A DNA stretch of 64,000 nucleotides from positions 434,001-498,000 of the forward strand of contig NZ_CP094533.1 of NCBI RefSeq assembly GCF_022811605.1, written 5' to 3'. Positions 8,472-15,547 of this stretch are shown one piece after another (positions within the stretch are counted from its first letter, which is position 1; the number at the start of each line of letters is the position of its first letter). Origin of the DNA: Agromyces soli (lineage in GTDB: Bacteria > Actinomycetota > Actinomycetes > Actinomycetales > Microbacteriaceae). Made by a program: the position numbers and the translations under genes. The notes below the pieces were generated by a model. That model ran no database searches and had not been told where the DNA came from. It was given only the letters and a program-made list of their open reading frames with translations.

Positions 8472-9917
8472 TCAGCCGGCGTAGGCGGTGCGCAGCGCCG
8501 CGCCGAGCTCGGCGTCGACGTTCGTCCAGTACTGGAAGAAGCGCTCGCGGATCTCGCCGATCGTGATCGCGCGCGCCTGGCCGAGCAGCGTCGCCTGGAA
8601 CCGCGCCTTCGCGTCGGCCGAGTACACCTCGCGGTAGAGCGTGCCCGCCTGCCCGAAGTCGTCGTCCTCGGCGTGCAGCGTCGCCGCGGCGCGCACGAGC
8701 TCGCCGTCCGACTCCCACGAGCCCTCGCCCGCGAGCTGCGCGTCGGCGACCGGGCCGCCGAAGGAGTTCGGCGCGTACACGGGCGTCGTCGGCGCGTTGA
8801 AGCGGTGCCGCTGCGCGCCGTCCTGCGAGTAGTTGTGCACGGGCGCCGCGTGCGGCGCGTTCACCGGCAGCTGCGCGTAGTTCGTGCCGACCCGGTAACG
8901 CTGCGCGTCCGGATAGCTGAACACGCGCGCCATGAGCATCTTGTCGGGGCTGATCGCGATGCCCGGCACGGTGTTCGCGGGCGAGAACGCCGCCTGCTCG
9001 ATCTCCGCGAAGAAGTTCTGCGGGTTGCGGTCGAGCGTCAGCGTGCCGACCGGGATGAGCGGGTAGTCCGCGTGCGGCCAGACCTTCGTCAGATCGAAGG
9101 GGTTGAAGCGGTACGTCTTCGCGTCCTCGTACGGCATCACCTGCACCGAGAGGTCCCACTGCGGGAACTCGCCGCGCGCGATCGCGTCGTGCAGGTCGCG
9201 GCGGTAGAAGTCCGCGTCGGCGCCCGCGATGGCCTCGGCCTCGGCGGCGTCGAGGTGCAGGTCGCCCTGGCGGCTCGCGAAGTGGTACTTCACCCAGAAG
9301 CGCTCGCCGGCGGCGTTGATCCACTGGTAGGTGTGCGATCCGAAGCCCGGCATCTCGCGCCACGACTTCGGCAGGCCGCGGTCGCCCATCAGGTAGGTGA
9401 CCTGGTGGGCCGACTCGGGCGAGAGGGTCCAGAAGTCCCACTGCATGTCGGCGTCGCGGAGGCCGGAACCCGGCAGGCGCTTCTGCGAGTGGATGAAGTC
9501 GGGGAACTTGATGCCGTCGCGGATGAAGAACACCGGGGTGTTGTTGCCGACGATGTCGTAGTTGCCTTCGGTGGTGTAGAACTTCACCGAGAAGCCGCGC
9601 ACGTCGCGCCAGGTGTCGGGCGAGCCCTGCTCGCCGGCGACCGAGGAGAAGCGCATGAGCGTCTCGGTCTCGGTGCCGGGCTGGAAGAGCGCCGCCCGGG
9701 TGTACGCCGAGACGTCGTGGGTCGCCTCGAAGCGGCCGAAGGCGCCGCCGCCCTTCGCGTGCACGATGCGCTCCGGGATCCGCTCGCGGTTGAACTGGGC
9801 GAGCTTCTCGACGAGGTAGCGGTCGTGCAGGGCCGTCGTGCCGTCCGGGCCGGCCGTGAGCGAGTGCGCGTCGCTCGCGACGGGCGTGCCGGTCTGGGTG
9901 GTGGTGGGGTTCGTCAT
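8472..9917 (-). CDS. katA: Monofunctional heme catalase
   Basis: Splits hydrogen peroxide to water and oxygen in the cytoplasm. The protein has 481 residues, the size of a small-subunit (clade 3) catalase. Catalytic His is H53 in [12 protein letters not shown], the active-site Asn is in [12 protein letters not shown] (around 125-126), and the proximal heme Tyr is Y336 in [17 protein letters not shown]. The start at 9917 (MTNPTTTQ) is preferred over longer upstream reading because GAAGGACG sits at normal spacing. It lies 123 bp downstream of the Fur-family gene on the same strand, an arrangement like mycobacterial furA-katG, so peroxide-responsive control by that regulator is likely. The gene ends at a strong bidirectional hairpin. 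Confidence 0.98.
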   Translation of the reverse strand: MTNPTTTQTGTPVASDAHSLTAGPDGTTALHDRYLVEKLAQFNRERIPERIVHAKGGGAFGRFEATHDVSAYTRAALFQPGTETETLMRFSSVAGEQGSPDTWRDVRGFSVKFYTTEGNYDIVGNNTPVFFIRDGIKFPDFIHSQKRLPGSGLRDADMQWDFWTLSPESAHQVTYLMGDRGLPKSWREMPGFGSHTYQWINAAGERFWVKYHFASRQGDLHLDAAEAEAIAGADADFYRRDLHDAIARGEFPQWDLSVQVMPYEDAKTYRFNPFDLTKVWPHADYPLIPVGTLTLDRNPQNFFAEIEQAAFSPANTVPGIAISPDKMLMARVFSYPDAQRYRVGTNYAQLPVNAPHAAPVHNYSQDGAQRHRFNAPTTPVYAPNSFGGPVADAQLAGEGSWESDGELVRAAATLHAEDDDFGQAGTLYREVYSADAKARFQATLLGQARAITIGEIRERFFQYWTNVDAELGAALRTAYAG

Positions 9918-10040
9918 GCGTTCGTCCTTCGGTTCGTGGGCGGATGGGTGACGAGCCGCGCGTGCGCGGCGGGCGCGGCAGGGCGCGCCGAACACCGCCG
10001 GGCAGGGCCGGCGGGGGCGGTGGGTCGGATGCCGGCGGCG

Positions 10041-10466
10041 CTACGCCGCCGGTTCCGATCTGCAGGACTCGCAGAGGCCCCAGAAGGTGACCTCGGCGGT
10101 GTGGATGGTGAAGCCGCCGGCGTCTGCCGGCTCGAGGCAGGGCGGCTGGCCGACGACGCAGTCGACGTCGGCGACGGTATGGCACTTCGTGCAGACGAGG
10201 TGGTGATGGTTGTCGCCCGTGCGGCGCTCGTAGAGGGCGGGCGAGCCGGCGGGCTCGATGCGGCGCAGCAGGCCCGCGCCGGTCAGGGCGGCGAGCACGC
10301 CGTAGACGGCCTGCAGCGAGGTCGTCGGCAGTTCGCCGCGCACGCGCTCGAAGACGGTGTCGGCGTCGAGGTGGCCGTGGCCGTCGAGGGCGGCGAGCAC
10401 GGCTTTGCGCGGCGCGGTGACCTTGAGGCCGACGGCGCGCAGTCGCTCCGCCTCGTCCGTCGCCAT
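10041..10466 (-). CDS. Fur-family transcriptional regulator (PerR/CatR/FurA-like)
   Basis: A winged-helix repressor of about 141 residues that senses metal or peroxide. The N-terminal domain carries VTAPRKAVLAALDGHGHLDAD. The C-terminal part has the metal-binding HHHLVCTKC and a second pair CESC (Cys about 92, 95, 132, 135), the structural zinc site of the family. The start at 10466 is favoured because GGAG lies 6 bp upstream; an ATG 12 bp earlier (10478) has no usable spacing. A perfect inverted repeat immediately upstream (10495-10519) is the expected autoregulatory operator. The katA gene follows on the same strand, so this is probably the peroxide regulator of catalase. Confidence 0.93.
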   Translation of the reverse strand: MATDEAERLRAVGLKVTAPRKAVLAALDGHGHLDADTVFERVRGELPTTSLQAVYGVLAALTGAGLLRRIEPAGSPALYERRTGDNHHHLVCTKCHTVADVDCVVGQPPCLEPADAGGFTIHTAEVTFWGLCESCRSEPAA

Positions 10467-10494
10467 GCCGTGCTCCATACCTCGACCCTAGCAA

Positions 10495-10519
10495 GTTGTT
10501 TTGAGTGAATCAAAACAAC
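10495..10519. promoter_or_regulatory. Fur/PerR-type operator upstream of the fur-katA genes
   Basis: A perfect inverted repeat, GTTGTTTTGA - 5 bp - TCAAAACAAC, AT-rich in a very GC-rich context. It lies 29 bp upstream of the fur start, also facing the rightward gene at 10624. The form and position fit autorepression by the adjacent regulator. Confidence 0.85.
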
Positions 10520-10623
10520 CGGATGGATGCCTCGCCGGCTCGCCGCCCCGCCCGCGGGATGCGGCGGCGAGCGCGCCCGAATGGCAGGATCGATGCTGTC
10601 CACCGCAGCTGAGGAGCCCCACC

Positions 10624-11163
10624 ATGACCGGACTCACCGACGTCACCCTCGACGACGACGGCGACCTGACCGCCACCGCCACCCTGCCCGGCGACCGCGT
10701 CGTCGCCGTGCTCTCGGAGCCGGAGGAGGGCACCACCGCCGAGCTCGGCGCCATGCGCGCCCTCGTCGAGCGCGCCCTCGCTCCCCTCGCCGAGGCCCAC
10801 CTGCTCGCGGCCGACGCGCGCGCGGCCGAGGAGCTCGCCGTCGAGGACGGCGAGACCGTCGAGGTCGCGCTCGAAGGCGTCATCGTGCTGCCCGACGCGA
10901 AGCTCGTGCTCATGTACGACGCGCCCGGTCAGGGCGTCACGGTGTTCTGCGCCCTCGACGAGCAGCTCGCGGTCGCCGAGGTCGAGCTCGACGAGGACGA
11001 CGAGGAGTTCGAGTACGAGTACGAGCTCGAAGGAGACGGCGAGGGCGTCGAGAGCCGCTCCTTCGCCACCATGGACGAGCTGCTCGACCACCTGAGCCGG
11101 GCCGAGGCGTCCGAGCGCGGCGCGGCCGACGCCGACGCCGAGAACGGCGACCGCCCGGCGTGA
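10624..11163 (+). CDS. Acidic hypothetical protein
   Basis: A 179-residue, highly acidic soluble protein with no signal peptide or membrane segment and no family that I recognise with confidence. It starts MTGLTDVTLDDDGDL with GAGGAG at proper spacing. The middle part alternates hydrophobic and acidic residues (VALEGVIVLPDAKLVLMYDA), looking like beta strands. A run of Asp/Glu near residues 120-140 (ELDEDDEEFEYEYELEGDG) ends the folded part, and a charged tail follows. The stop overlaps the GTG start of the acetyltransferase gene (GTGA, 11160-11163), so the two are translationally coupled. Confidence 0.8.
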   Translation: MTGLTDVTLDDDGDLTATATLPGDRVVAVLSEPEEGTTAELGAMRALVERALAPLAEAHLLAADARAAEELAVEDGETVEVALEGVIVLPDAKLVLMYDAPGQGVTVFCALDEQLAVAEVELDEDDEEFEYEYELEGDGEGVESRSFATMDELLDHLSRAEASERGAADADAENGDRPA

Positions 11164-11642
11164 GCGCACCCGTCGCCGTCCGCGAGCTCGGCGCGGCCGA
11201 GCTCGACGAGCTCGCCCCGCGCCTGCTCGCGATCCAGCACGCCGCCTACGCGGTCGAGGCGGCACTCATCGGCGACGACCGCATCCCGCCGCTGCACGAG
11301 ACCGAGGCGGGGCTGCGGGCGGCCGGCCTGCGCTGGCTCGTCGCCGAGCGCGCCGGCGAGCTCACCGGCGCGCTCGGGTTCACCGTGGACGACGAGGTGC
11401 TCGACCTCGACCGCCTCGTCGTCGCGCCCGAGCACGCGCGCCGCGGTGCGGGCCGGGCGCTCGTGGTCGCGGCGCTCGCCCTCGCGCCAGAGGCGGTGGT
11501 GGCCACGGGCCGGGGCAACGAGCCCGCGCGCGGCCTGTACGAGTCCGCGGGCTTCGCGCACGAGGGCGACCTGGAGGTGCTGCCCGGGCTGTGGATCAGC
11601 CGTTTCCGACGCGGCACCCCGAACCGGCGCGCCTCCGCCTGA
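11160..11642 (+). CDS. GNAT family N-acetyltransferase
   Basis: A 160-residue acetyl-CoA-dependent acetyltransferase. The GTG start at 11160 shares bases with the TGA of the acidic-protein gene. The acetyl-CoA loop appears as VVAPEHARRGAGRALV (about residues 84-99), and the family C-terminal segment NEPARGLYESAGF (about 121-133) is clear. The substrate is unknown. Position in a run of coupled rightward genes suggests a housekeeping or protein-modifying role, but nothing in the sequence identifies the acceptor. Confidence 0.9.
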   Translation: MSAPVAVRELGAAELDELAPRLLAIQHAAYAVEAALIGDDRIPPLHETEAGLRAAGLRWLVAERAGELTGALGFTVDDEVLDLDRLVVAPEHARRGAGRALVVAALALAPEAVVATGRGNEPARGLYESAGFAHEGDLEVLPGLWISRFRRGTPNRRASA

Positions 11643-11672
11643 CGACCCGAGGACCGAGCACCGGGAGCCGAG

Positions 11673-12611
11673 ATGACCGAAGCGAACTGGCCAGCGGGCG
11701 CGCGCGCCCTGTCGATCGGCGAGGCGCTCGTCGACGTCGTGCACGACCGCGCCGGTGGCGTCGCCGAGCATCCGGGCGGCAGTCCGCTGAACGTCGCGGT
11801 CGGCCTCGCCCGGCTCGGCGCGACGGTGCAGCTCGCGAGCTGCCTCGGCGACGACGAGCACGGGGCGATGGTGCGGCGGCACGCCGAGGCATCCGGCGTG
11901 ACGCTCGCCCGCGGCACGCTGGGCGCGATCGCCCGCACCTCGACGGCGCAGGCGACGCTCGCCGCGGACGGCGGGGCGAGCTACGAGTTCGCGCTGGAGT
12001 GGCGACCGGCGCCGCCCGACGTGACCGGATTCGACGTGGTGCACACCGGCTCGATCGCCGCCTACCTGGAGCCCGGCGCGGCGACGGTGCTCGACGCGGT
12101 CGCCGAGGCCGCGCCGGGCGCGCTCGTCTCCTTCGACGCGAACATCCGTCCGACGCTGATCGGCTCGCGCGACGCCGCCGTCGCGCGGGTCGCCGAGTTC
12201 GCCAGGGTCGCGCAGCTCGTGAAGATGAGCGATGAGGATGCCACGTGGCTCTCCCCGGAGCGCAGCGCCGAGCAATCCGCCGCGGCGCTCGCGGCGGAGA
12301 CCGGCGCGGTCGTCGTGATCACCCGGGGCGCCGAGGGCGGGCTGCTCGCGGCCGGCTCGGAAGTGCTCGGCTTCCCCGCATTCCCGATCACGCCGGTCGA
12401 CACGGTCGGCGCGGGCGACTCGTTCATGGCCGGCTTCCTCTTCGCGATCGTCGCCGAGGGCCTCGCGCCCGCGCTGCGACGGCGTGCGACCGACGCAGGC
12501 GAGCTGCTCGACGCGGCGCGCTTCGCCGCGGCCTGCGCGGCGATCACGGCGTCGCGATCAGGCGCGGATCTGCCGAGCCGCGACGAGGTCAGGGCGTTCC
12601 TGGGCGACTGA
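11673..12611 (+). CDS. PfkB/ribokinase-family carbohydrate kinase (fructokinase-like)
   Basis: A 312-residue cytoplasmic sugar kinase. The N-terminal PfkB signature region is PGGSPLNVAVGLARLGATVQ, where the two Gly and Asn contact the sugar. The C-terminal ATP/anion-hole motif is DTVGAGDSFMAGF with the catalytic Asp near residue 249. The length matches fructokinases and 2-keto-3-deoxygluconate kinases, between which sequence alone does not decide. The ATG at 11673 has GGGAG at good spacing and lies 30 bp after the acetyltransferase stop. A strong hairpin (12652-12693) follows. Confidence 0.93.
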   Translation: MTEANWPAGARALSIGEALVDVVHDRAGGVAEHPGGSPLNVAVGLARLGATVQLASCLGDDEHGAMVRRHAEASGVTLARGTLGAIARTSTAQATLAADGGASYEFALEWRPAPPDVTGFDVVHTGSIAAYLEPGAATVLDAVAEAAPGALVSFDANIRPTLIGSRDAAVARVAEFARVAQLVKMSDEDATWLSPERSAEQSAAALAAETGAVVVITRGAEGGLLAAGSEVLGFPAFPITPVDTVGAGDSFMAGFLFAIVAEGLAPALRRRATDAGELLDAARFAAACAAITASRSGADLPSRDEVRAFLGD

Positions 12612-12651
12612 TGGCTCCGTGGCGCCTGATGCCGGGCGACCGACCGCGTGA

Positions 12652-12693
12652 GTGCGCGGGTACAGGCATCCCCCGATTCCTGCACCCGCGCAC
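12652..12693 (+). terminator. Hairpin terminator after the sugar kinase gene
   Basis: Arms at 12652-12666 (GTGCGCGGGTACAGG) and 12679-12693 pair over 15 bp with a single G-U, around a 12-nt loop. It closes the transcript of the kinase before the AfsA-like gene. Confidence 0.7.
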
Positions 12694-12703
12694 GGCCCCC
12701 GAC

Positions 12704-12731
12704 TAGGATCAGCATACCGCCTCCCCGGTTT
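12704..12731 (+). promoter_or_regulatory. Candidate promoter and receptor-type operator upstream of the AfsA-like gene
   Basis: A -10-like TAGGAT (12704-12709) is followed at once by ATACCG-CCTCCC-CGGTTT (12714-12731), an inverted repeat matching at 5 of 6 arm positions. ACCG/CGGT half-sites resemble those bound by gamma-butyrolactone receptors. The only direct evidence is symmetry and position. Confidence 0.4.
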
Positions 12732-12765
12732 CCCTTGAACCCCGAGCCAGATCCTTGGAGCGCCA

Positions 12766-13653
12766 GTGCTGTCCTTCGACCAAGCGGTCCCGCGCCGCCT
12801 CGTGCATCGGAGATCCACGAGCGACGTGCTGCCCACCGACTTCGTGCGCTGGGGCGAGCACGAGTACATCGCCGCACTGCAGTGGCCGCGGCGGCACGGC
12901 TACTTCGAGCCCGAGCTGCCGGGTTCCGCCCTCGTCACCGAGACGATGCGGCAGCTCACGATCCTCGCCTGCCACGAGGGCTACGACGTTCCGCTCGACC
13001 ACCGTTTCCTGATGACCGGCCTCGGATTCGCGCTGCTCCGGCGGCCGCTCCCCGCCCGGGCGGGCTCCGCGGCCGAGCTGCACGCGACCGTGCGGGCGAC
13101 CCGCCTCGTCCGCACACCGGGCGGAGCGTTCCGCAGTGCGCGATTCGAGATCTCGATCGCCGAGCCCACGGGCGGCACCGTGGCGAGCGGGCACGGCGAC
13201 GCCCGCGTCGTCGCCCCGGCGGCGTACGCCCGCCTGCGCGGCGAGCGTGCGGGCACCGCGCCGTCGCTGCGCCGTCGCGGCCCGCTCGTGCCGCCGGCGG
13301 CGGTCGGCCGCCTCGTCGAGCAGGATGTGCTGCTCGTGCGGAGCGACGGCGCCCTCGTGCTCGACGTCGACCGGCGGCATCCGGTCTTCTCCGACCATCT
13401 CCTCGATCACACGCCCGGCGCCGCGCTCATCGAGGCCTGTCGTCAGGCGGCGAGGGTCGAGACGGCGGACCCGCAGCTCGAGTTCACCGGCTTCGAGGGC
13501 GACTTCCGGCGGATCGTCGAGTTCGACCCCCCGGCGACCATCCGCGCGACGATCCGGGGCGAGCGGGCCGACTTCGAGGTCCGGCAGGGGCGGCGCATCG
13601 CGATGCGCGGCGAGGCTACGCTCGCTTCCGCCCGCCTGCCGGCTTCACGGTGA
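12766..13653 (+). CDS. AfsA-like hotdog-fold protein (A-factor/gamma-butyrolactone synthase family)
   Basis: A 295-residue protein with the two-hotdog layout of AfsA, which in Streptomyces condenses a beta-ketoacyl chain with dihydroxyacetone phosphate to start gamma-butyrolactone synthesis. The N-terminal repeat begins PRRLVHRRSTSDVLPTDF. The second repeat holds the family hallmark around residues 196-228, DVDRRHPVFSDHLLDHTPG followed by AALIEACRQAAR. The start is the GTG at 12766, preceded by TTGGAG. The 3' end overlaps the convergent TetR gene by 38 bp. An AfsA homologue directly paired with a TetR receptor-like gene is the classical signalling arrangement. Another butenolide or an unrelated lipid is possible for this lineage. 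Confidence 0.9.
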   Translation: MLSFDQAVPRRLVHRRSTSDVLPTDFVRWGEHEYIAALQWPRRHGYFEPELPGSALVTETMRQLTILACHEGYDVPLDHRFLMTGLGFALLRRPLPARAGSAAELHATVRATRLVRTPGGAFRSARFEISIAEPTGGTVASGHGDARVVAPAAYARLRGERAGTAPSLRRRGPLVPPAAVGRLVEQDVLLVRSDGALVLDVDRRHPVFSDHLLDHTPGAALIEACRQAARVETADPQLEFTGFEGDFRRIVEFDPPATIRATIRGERADFEVRQGRRIAMRGEATLASARLPASR

Positions 13654-14278
13654 ACACGTCGTCGGCGAGGGCGAGCTTCGCCGCGAGCTGCTCCGCGGGG
13701 ATGATCGCGGTGAGCAGCACCCGCCAGAGGTCGTGGATGCGGTCGATCAGGTCGGCCCGTCCCGTGAAGGTCTCAGAGACGAGCTGAACGCCCGTGTACG
13801 CGGGGATGAGCGTGCGCGCGAAGACCTCGGGCGAGATGAGCCCGTTCGTCTCCCCCGCGGCGTCGGCCCGGCGGGCGAGCTCCTCGAAGGTCGCCATCCA
13901 GTCGCGGTACGGGTCGAGCAGCGGGGTGTCGAAGGTCGAGGAGTCGGTCGTGAGGCGGATGCCGGCCCGAACGATCGGGTCGACGGTGAGCCGTTCGGCG
14001 AGGTCCATGCAGAGCCGGAGCATGTGCTCGACCGGCGTGAGCTCGAGCTGGAGGATCTCGGCCGCGGCCTCGCGGGTCACCCGGTGCTGCTCCTCGATGA
14101 GCGCCCGGGCGATGTCCTCCTTGGAGTCGAAGTGGAAGTAGAGCGCACCCTTCGTGACGCCGGCCGCGGCGCCGATCTCGTTGAGCGTGGCGTTGGCGTA
14201 GCCCGCGGTGCGGATCACCTCGGCCGCGCCCAGCATGATCTTCGCCCGCGTCAGTCGCGCCCGTTCCTGCTGGACCAT
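13616..14278 (-). CDS. TetR-family regulator, ArpA/ScbR-like autoregulator receptor
   Basis: A 220-residue repressor. The start at 14278 (MVQQERARLTRAKIMLGAAE) is preferred over an upstream GTG-type extension because it matches the usual receptor N-terminus. The helix-turn-helix is TLNEIGAAAGVTKGALYFHF (about residues 32-51). The C-terminal ligand domain contains RLTTDSSTFDTPLLDPYRDW (about 108-127), resembling gamma-butyrolactone receptors, which carry a conserved Trp in this region. The gene overlaps the AfsA-like gene tail to tail. Its upstream side faces the truncated epimerase remnant, with a direct-repeat/imperfect palindrome in between. Probable role: binding a small diffusible ligand made by the AfsA-like enzyme. 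Confidence 0.9.
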   Translation of the reverse strand: MVQQERARLTRAKIMLGAAEVIRTAGYANATLNEIGAAAGVTKGALYFHFDSKEDIARALIEEQHRVTREAAAEILQLELTPVEHMLRLCMDLAERLTVDPIVRAGIRLTTDSSTFDTPLLDPYRDWMATFEELARRADAAGETNGLISPEVFARTLIPAYTGVQLVSETFTGRADLIDRIHDLWRVLLTAIIPAEQLAAKLALADDVFTVKPAGGRKRA

Positions 14279-14300
14279 TCCACCCCGCTTCGTTTCGGCT

Positions 14301-14322
14301 GCGGTCAACCCTAGTCAACCGC
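14301..14322. promoter_or_regulatory. Candidate TetR operator between the receptor gene and the epimerase remnant
   Basis: GCGGTCAACCCTAGTCAACC plus GC forms an imperfect 22-bp palindrome with outer arms GCGGT/ACCGC. It also holds a direct repeat GTCAACC at 10-bp spacing. The location 23 bp upstream of the TetR start fits autoregulation. Seen by eye only. Confidence 0.4.
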
Positions 14323-14344
14323 CCCCTCCTGAACGGAGCTGAAC

Positions 14345-14545
14345 ATGCCAGGAGCTTCCGGCCCGACCCTCGTGATCCTCGGGGCGCGCGGGTTCATCGG
14401 CTCGCGCGCCGCCGAGTCGGCCCGGCGGCTCCCGGGCTGGACCGTGCGCGTCGCATACCGCTGCACCGCTGTCAAGGCCCAGGGTCGAGCAGCTCTGATG
14501 CGGTTCACTGATGACGTCGCTTCGGGGGAAGCGGCGGCCCGGTAG
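14345..14545 (+). pseudogene. 5' remnant of an NAD(P)-dependent epimerase/reductase gene
   Basis: The reading frame opens MPGASGPTLVILGARGFIGS, a textbook Rossmann start with the GxxGxxG dinucleotide-binding turn, and continues AAESARRLPGWTVRVAYR to about 14460. After that the translation (CTAVKAQGRAALMRF and onward) no longer resembles the family and stops at 14545, where a full enzyme would need about 250 more residues. NAD-dependent epimerase/reductase genes commonly accompany afsA-type genes. The simplest reading is a gene cut off by deletion near 14460. A real but very short protein is unlikely. Confidence 0.65.
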
Positions 14546-14589
14546 CGAGAAGGGGGCTTCTCCTGCTGGATGCGTCAGGGGGCTGGCGC

Positions 14590-14621
14590 GGCCGGGAGCA
14601 CCATCTGCGTGGCTCCCGGCC
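14590..14621 (-). terminator. Hairpin terminator after the DUF3060 lipoprotein gene
   Basis: Perfect 10-bp arms GGCCGGGAGC (14590-14599) and GCTCCCGGCC (14612-14621) around a 12-nt loop, 44 bp past the lipoprotein stop codon. The sequence from 14546 to 14665 holds nothing else that I can recognise. Confidence 0.65.
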
Positions 14622-14665
14622 CACCCTGATCGAGCCGCGCAGCTCGACGAGCGGCGAGAACGCCG

Positions 14666-15352
14666 CTAGCGCGTGTAGACGTTGTCGGCGCCCGTGTCGA
14701 CGGCGGGCTTCTCGACGCCCTCGTTCCAGTTGACCGTGTTGCGGTCGCCGCGCACCTCGAGGGTCTCGCCGATGCGCGTGAGCAGCGCGGTGGCGTCGTT
14801 CGCATCGAGGATCAGTCGCCCGACCTCGCCGCCGTTGATGGTGGCGCCGTCGCCCTCGACCACGAGCTCCCCCGCCGACACGTTCGTGAGATGCGTCGCC
14901 GCCGCCTCGGTGACGAGACGTTGCACCGAGTCGACGTTGAGCGTCGCCCCCTCCGCGAGCACCCGTACCTCGCCCCACTCGGCGCCGAGGACGCTCGCGT
15001 TCGGCCCGGAGATCTCGACCGTCTCGGCGGAGTCGATGTTGCCGGCGAAGTCCGCGCCCGCGATCGTGACCGTGCCGCAGGGGCCGTCGACGACCGCGGT
15101 CGATCCTGCGGCGGCGATCACGACGTTCTCGCCGTCGACGCAGCTGCCGCCCTGCGAGAGGTCGCGCCCGTCGCCCGCCGCGGCAGCCTCGCTCGCCGCC
15201 CCGTCGGCGGCGGCCGTCTGTCCGGCCGACCCTGCCCCCGACGACGGTGCGGCACCGGCGCAGGCCGTGAGCAGCAGCGCGAACGCCAGCACCCCCGCGC
15301 CGGACGCGACCCTCGCGCAGCGTCTGCGAACGAACCTCTGCCGAACTGCCAT
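14666..15352 (-). CDS. DUF3060-type secreted lipoprotein
   Basis: A 228-residue exported protein of unknown function. The start at 15352 (MAVRQRFVRR) is chosen because AAAGGG lies at good spacing; the ATG at 15358 abuts that sequence. A hydrophobic core ends in the lipobox LLLTA-C with the acylated Cys at 31. A low-complexity Ala/Gly/Ser linker follows to about residue 65. The rest is a repetitive beta-rich domain of short strands such as VVIAAAGSTAVVDGPCGTVT and AGELVVEGDGATINGGEVG, which suggests a right-handed beta-helix-like fold typical of DUF3060. Two Cys (CVDGEN and GPCGT) may pair. Anchored on the outer face of the membrane. Confidence 0.85.
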   Translation of the reverse strand: MAVRQRFVRRRCARVASGAGVLAFALLLTACAGAAPSSGAGSAGQTAAADGAASEAAAAGDGRDLSQGGSCVDGENVVIAAAGSTAVVDGPCGTVTIAGADFAGNIDSAETVEISGPNASVLGAEWGEVRVLAEGATLNVDSVQRLVTEAAATHLTNVSAGELVVEGDGATINGGEVGRLILDANDATALLTRIGETLEVRGDRNTVNWNEGVEKPAVDTGADNVYTR

Positions 15353-15493
15353 GGTCATCCCTTTCGAGTCGATGCCGCGCGGGCCAGGAGGCACCGTCGC
15401 ACACCGCGTCATCCTAATTGGGGATACCACTGGCGGCGGGAACTTCTCCACAGCTCGGCCAGGGGCGGCCGCCTGAGCGGCGTCCCAGGACGC

Positions 15494-15539
15494 CGAACGG
15501 CCGGCGCCGCGGGTGCTGACCCGTGGCGCCGGCCGTTCG
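15494..15539 (-). terminator. 21-bp stem terminator after the surface adhesin gene
   Basis: Arms at 15494-15514 and 15519-15539 pair over 21 bp with one mismatch around the tetraloop GCTG, starting 9 bp beyond the adhesin stop codon. It is very stable and has no T-run. Confidence 0.8.
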
Positions 15540-15547
15540 CAGGACGC

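Noticed and set aside
10032..10052. A CCGGCGGCG-CTA-CGCCGCCGG hairpin at the fur stop codon as a terminator
   Set aside because: It overlaps the last codons and lies between two genes likely to be co-transcribed; the 3-nt loop and GC bias make chance symmetry plausible.
14311..14508. A 65-codon minus-strand frame opposite the epimerase stump
   Set aside because: No Shine-Dalgarno sequence and no similarity pattern; it exists only because the region lacks stops.
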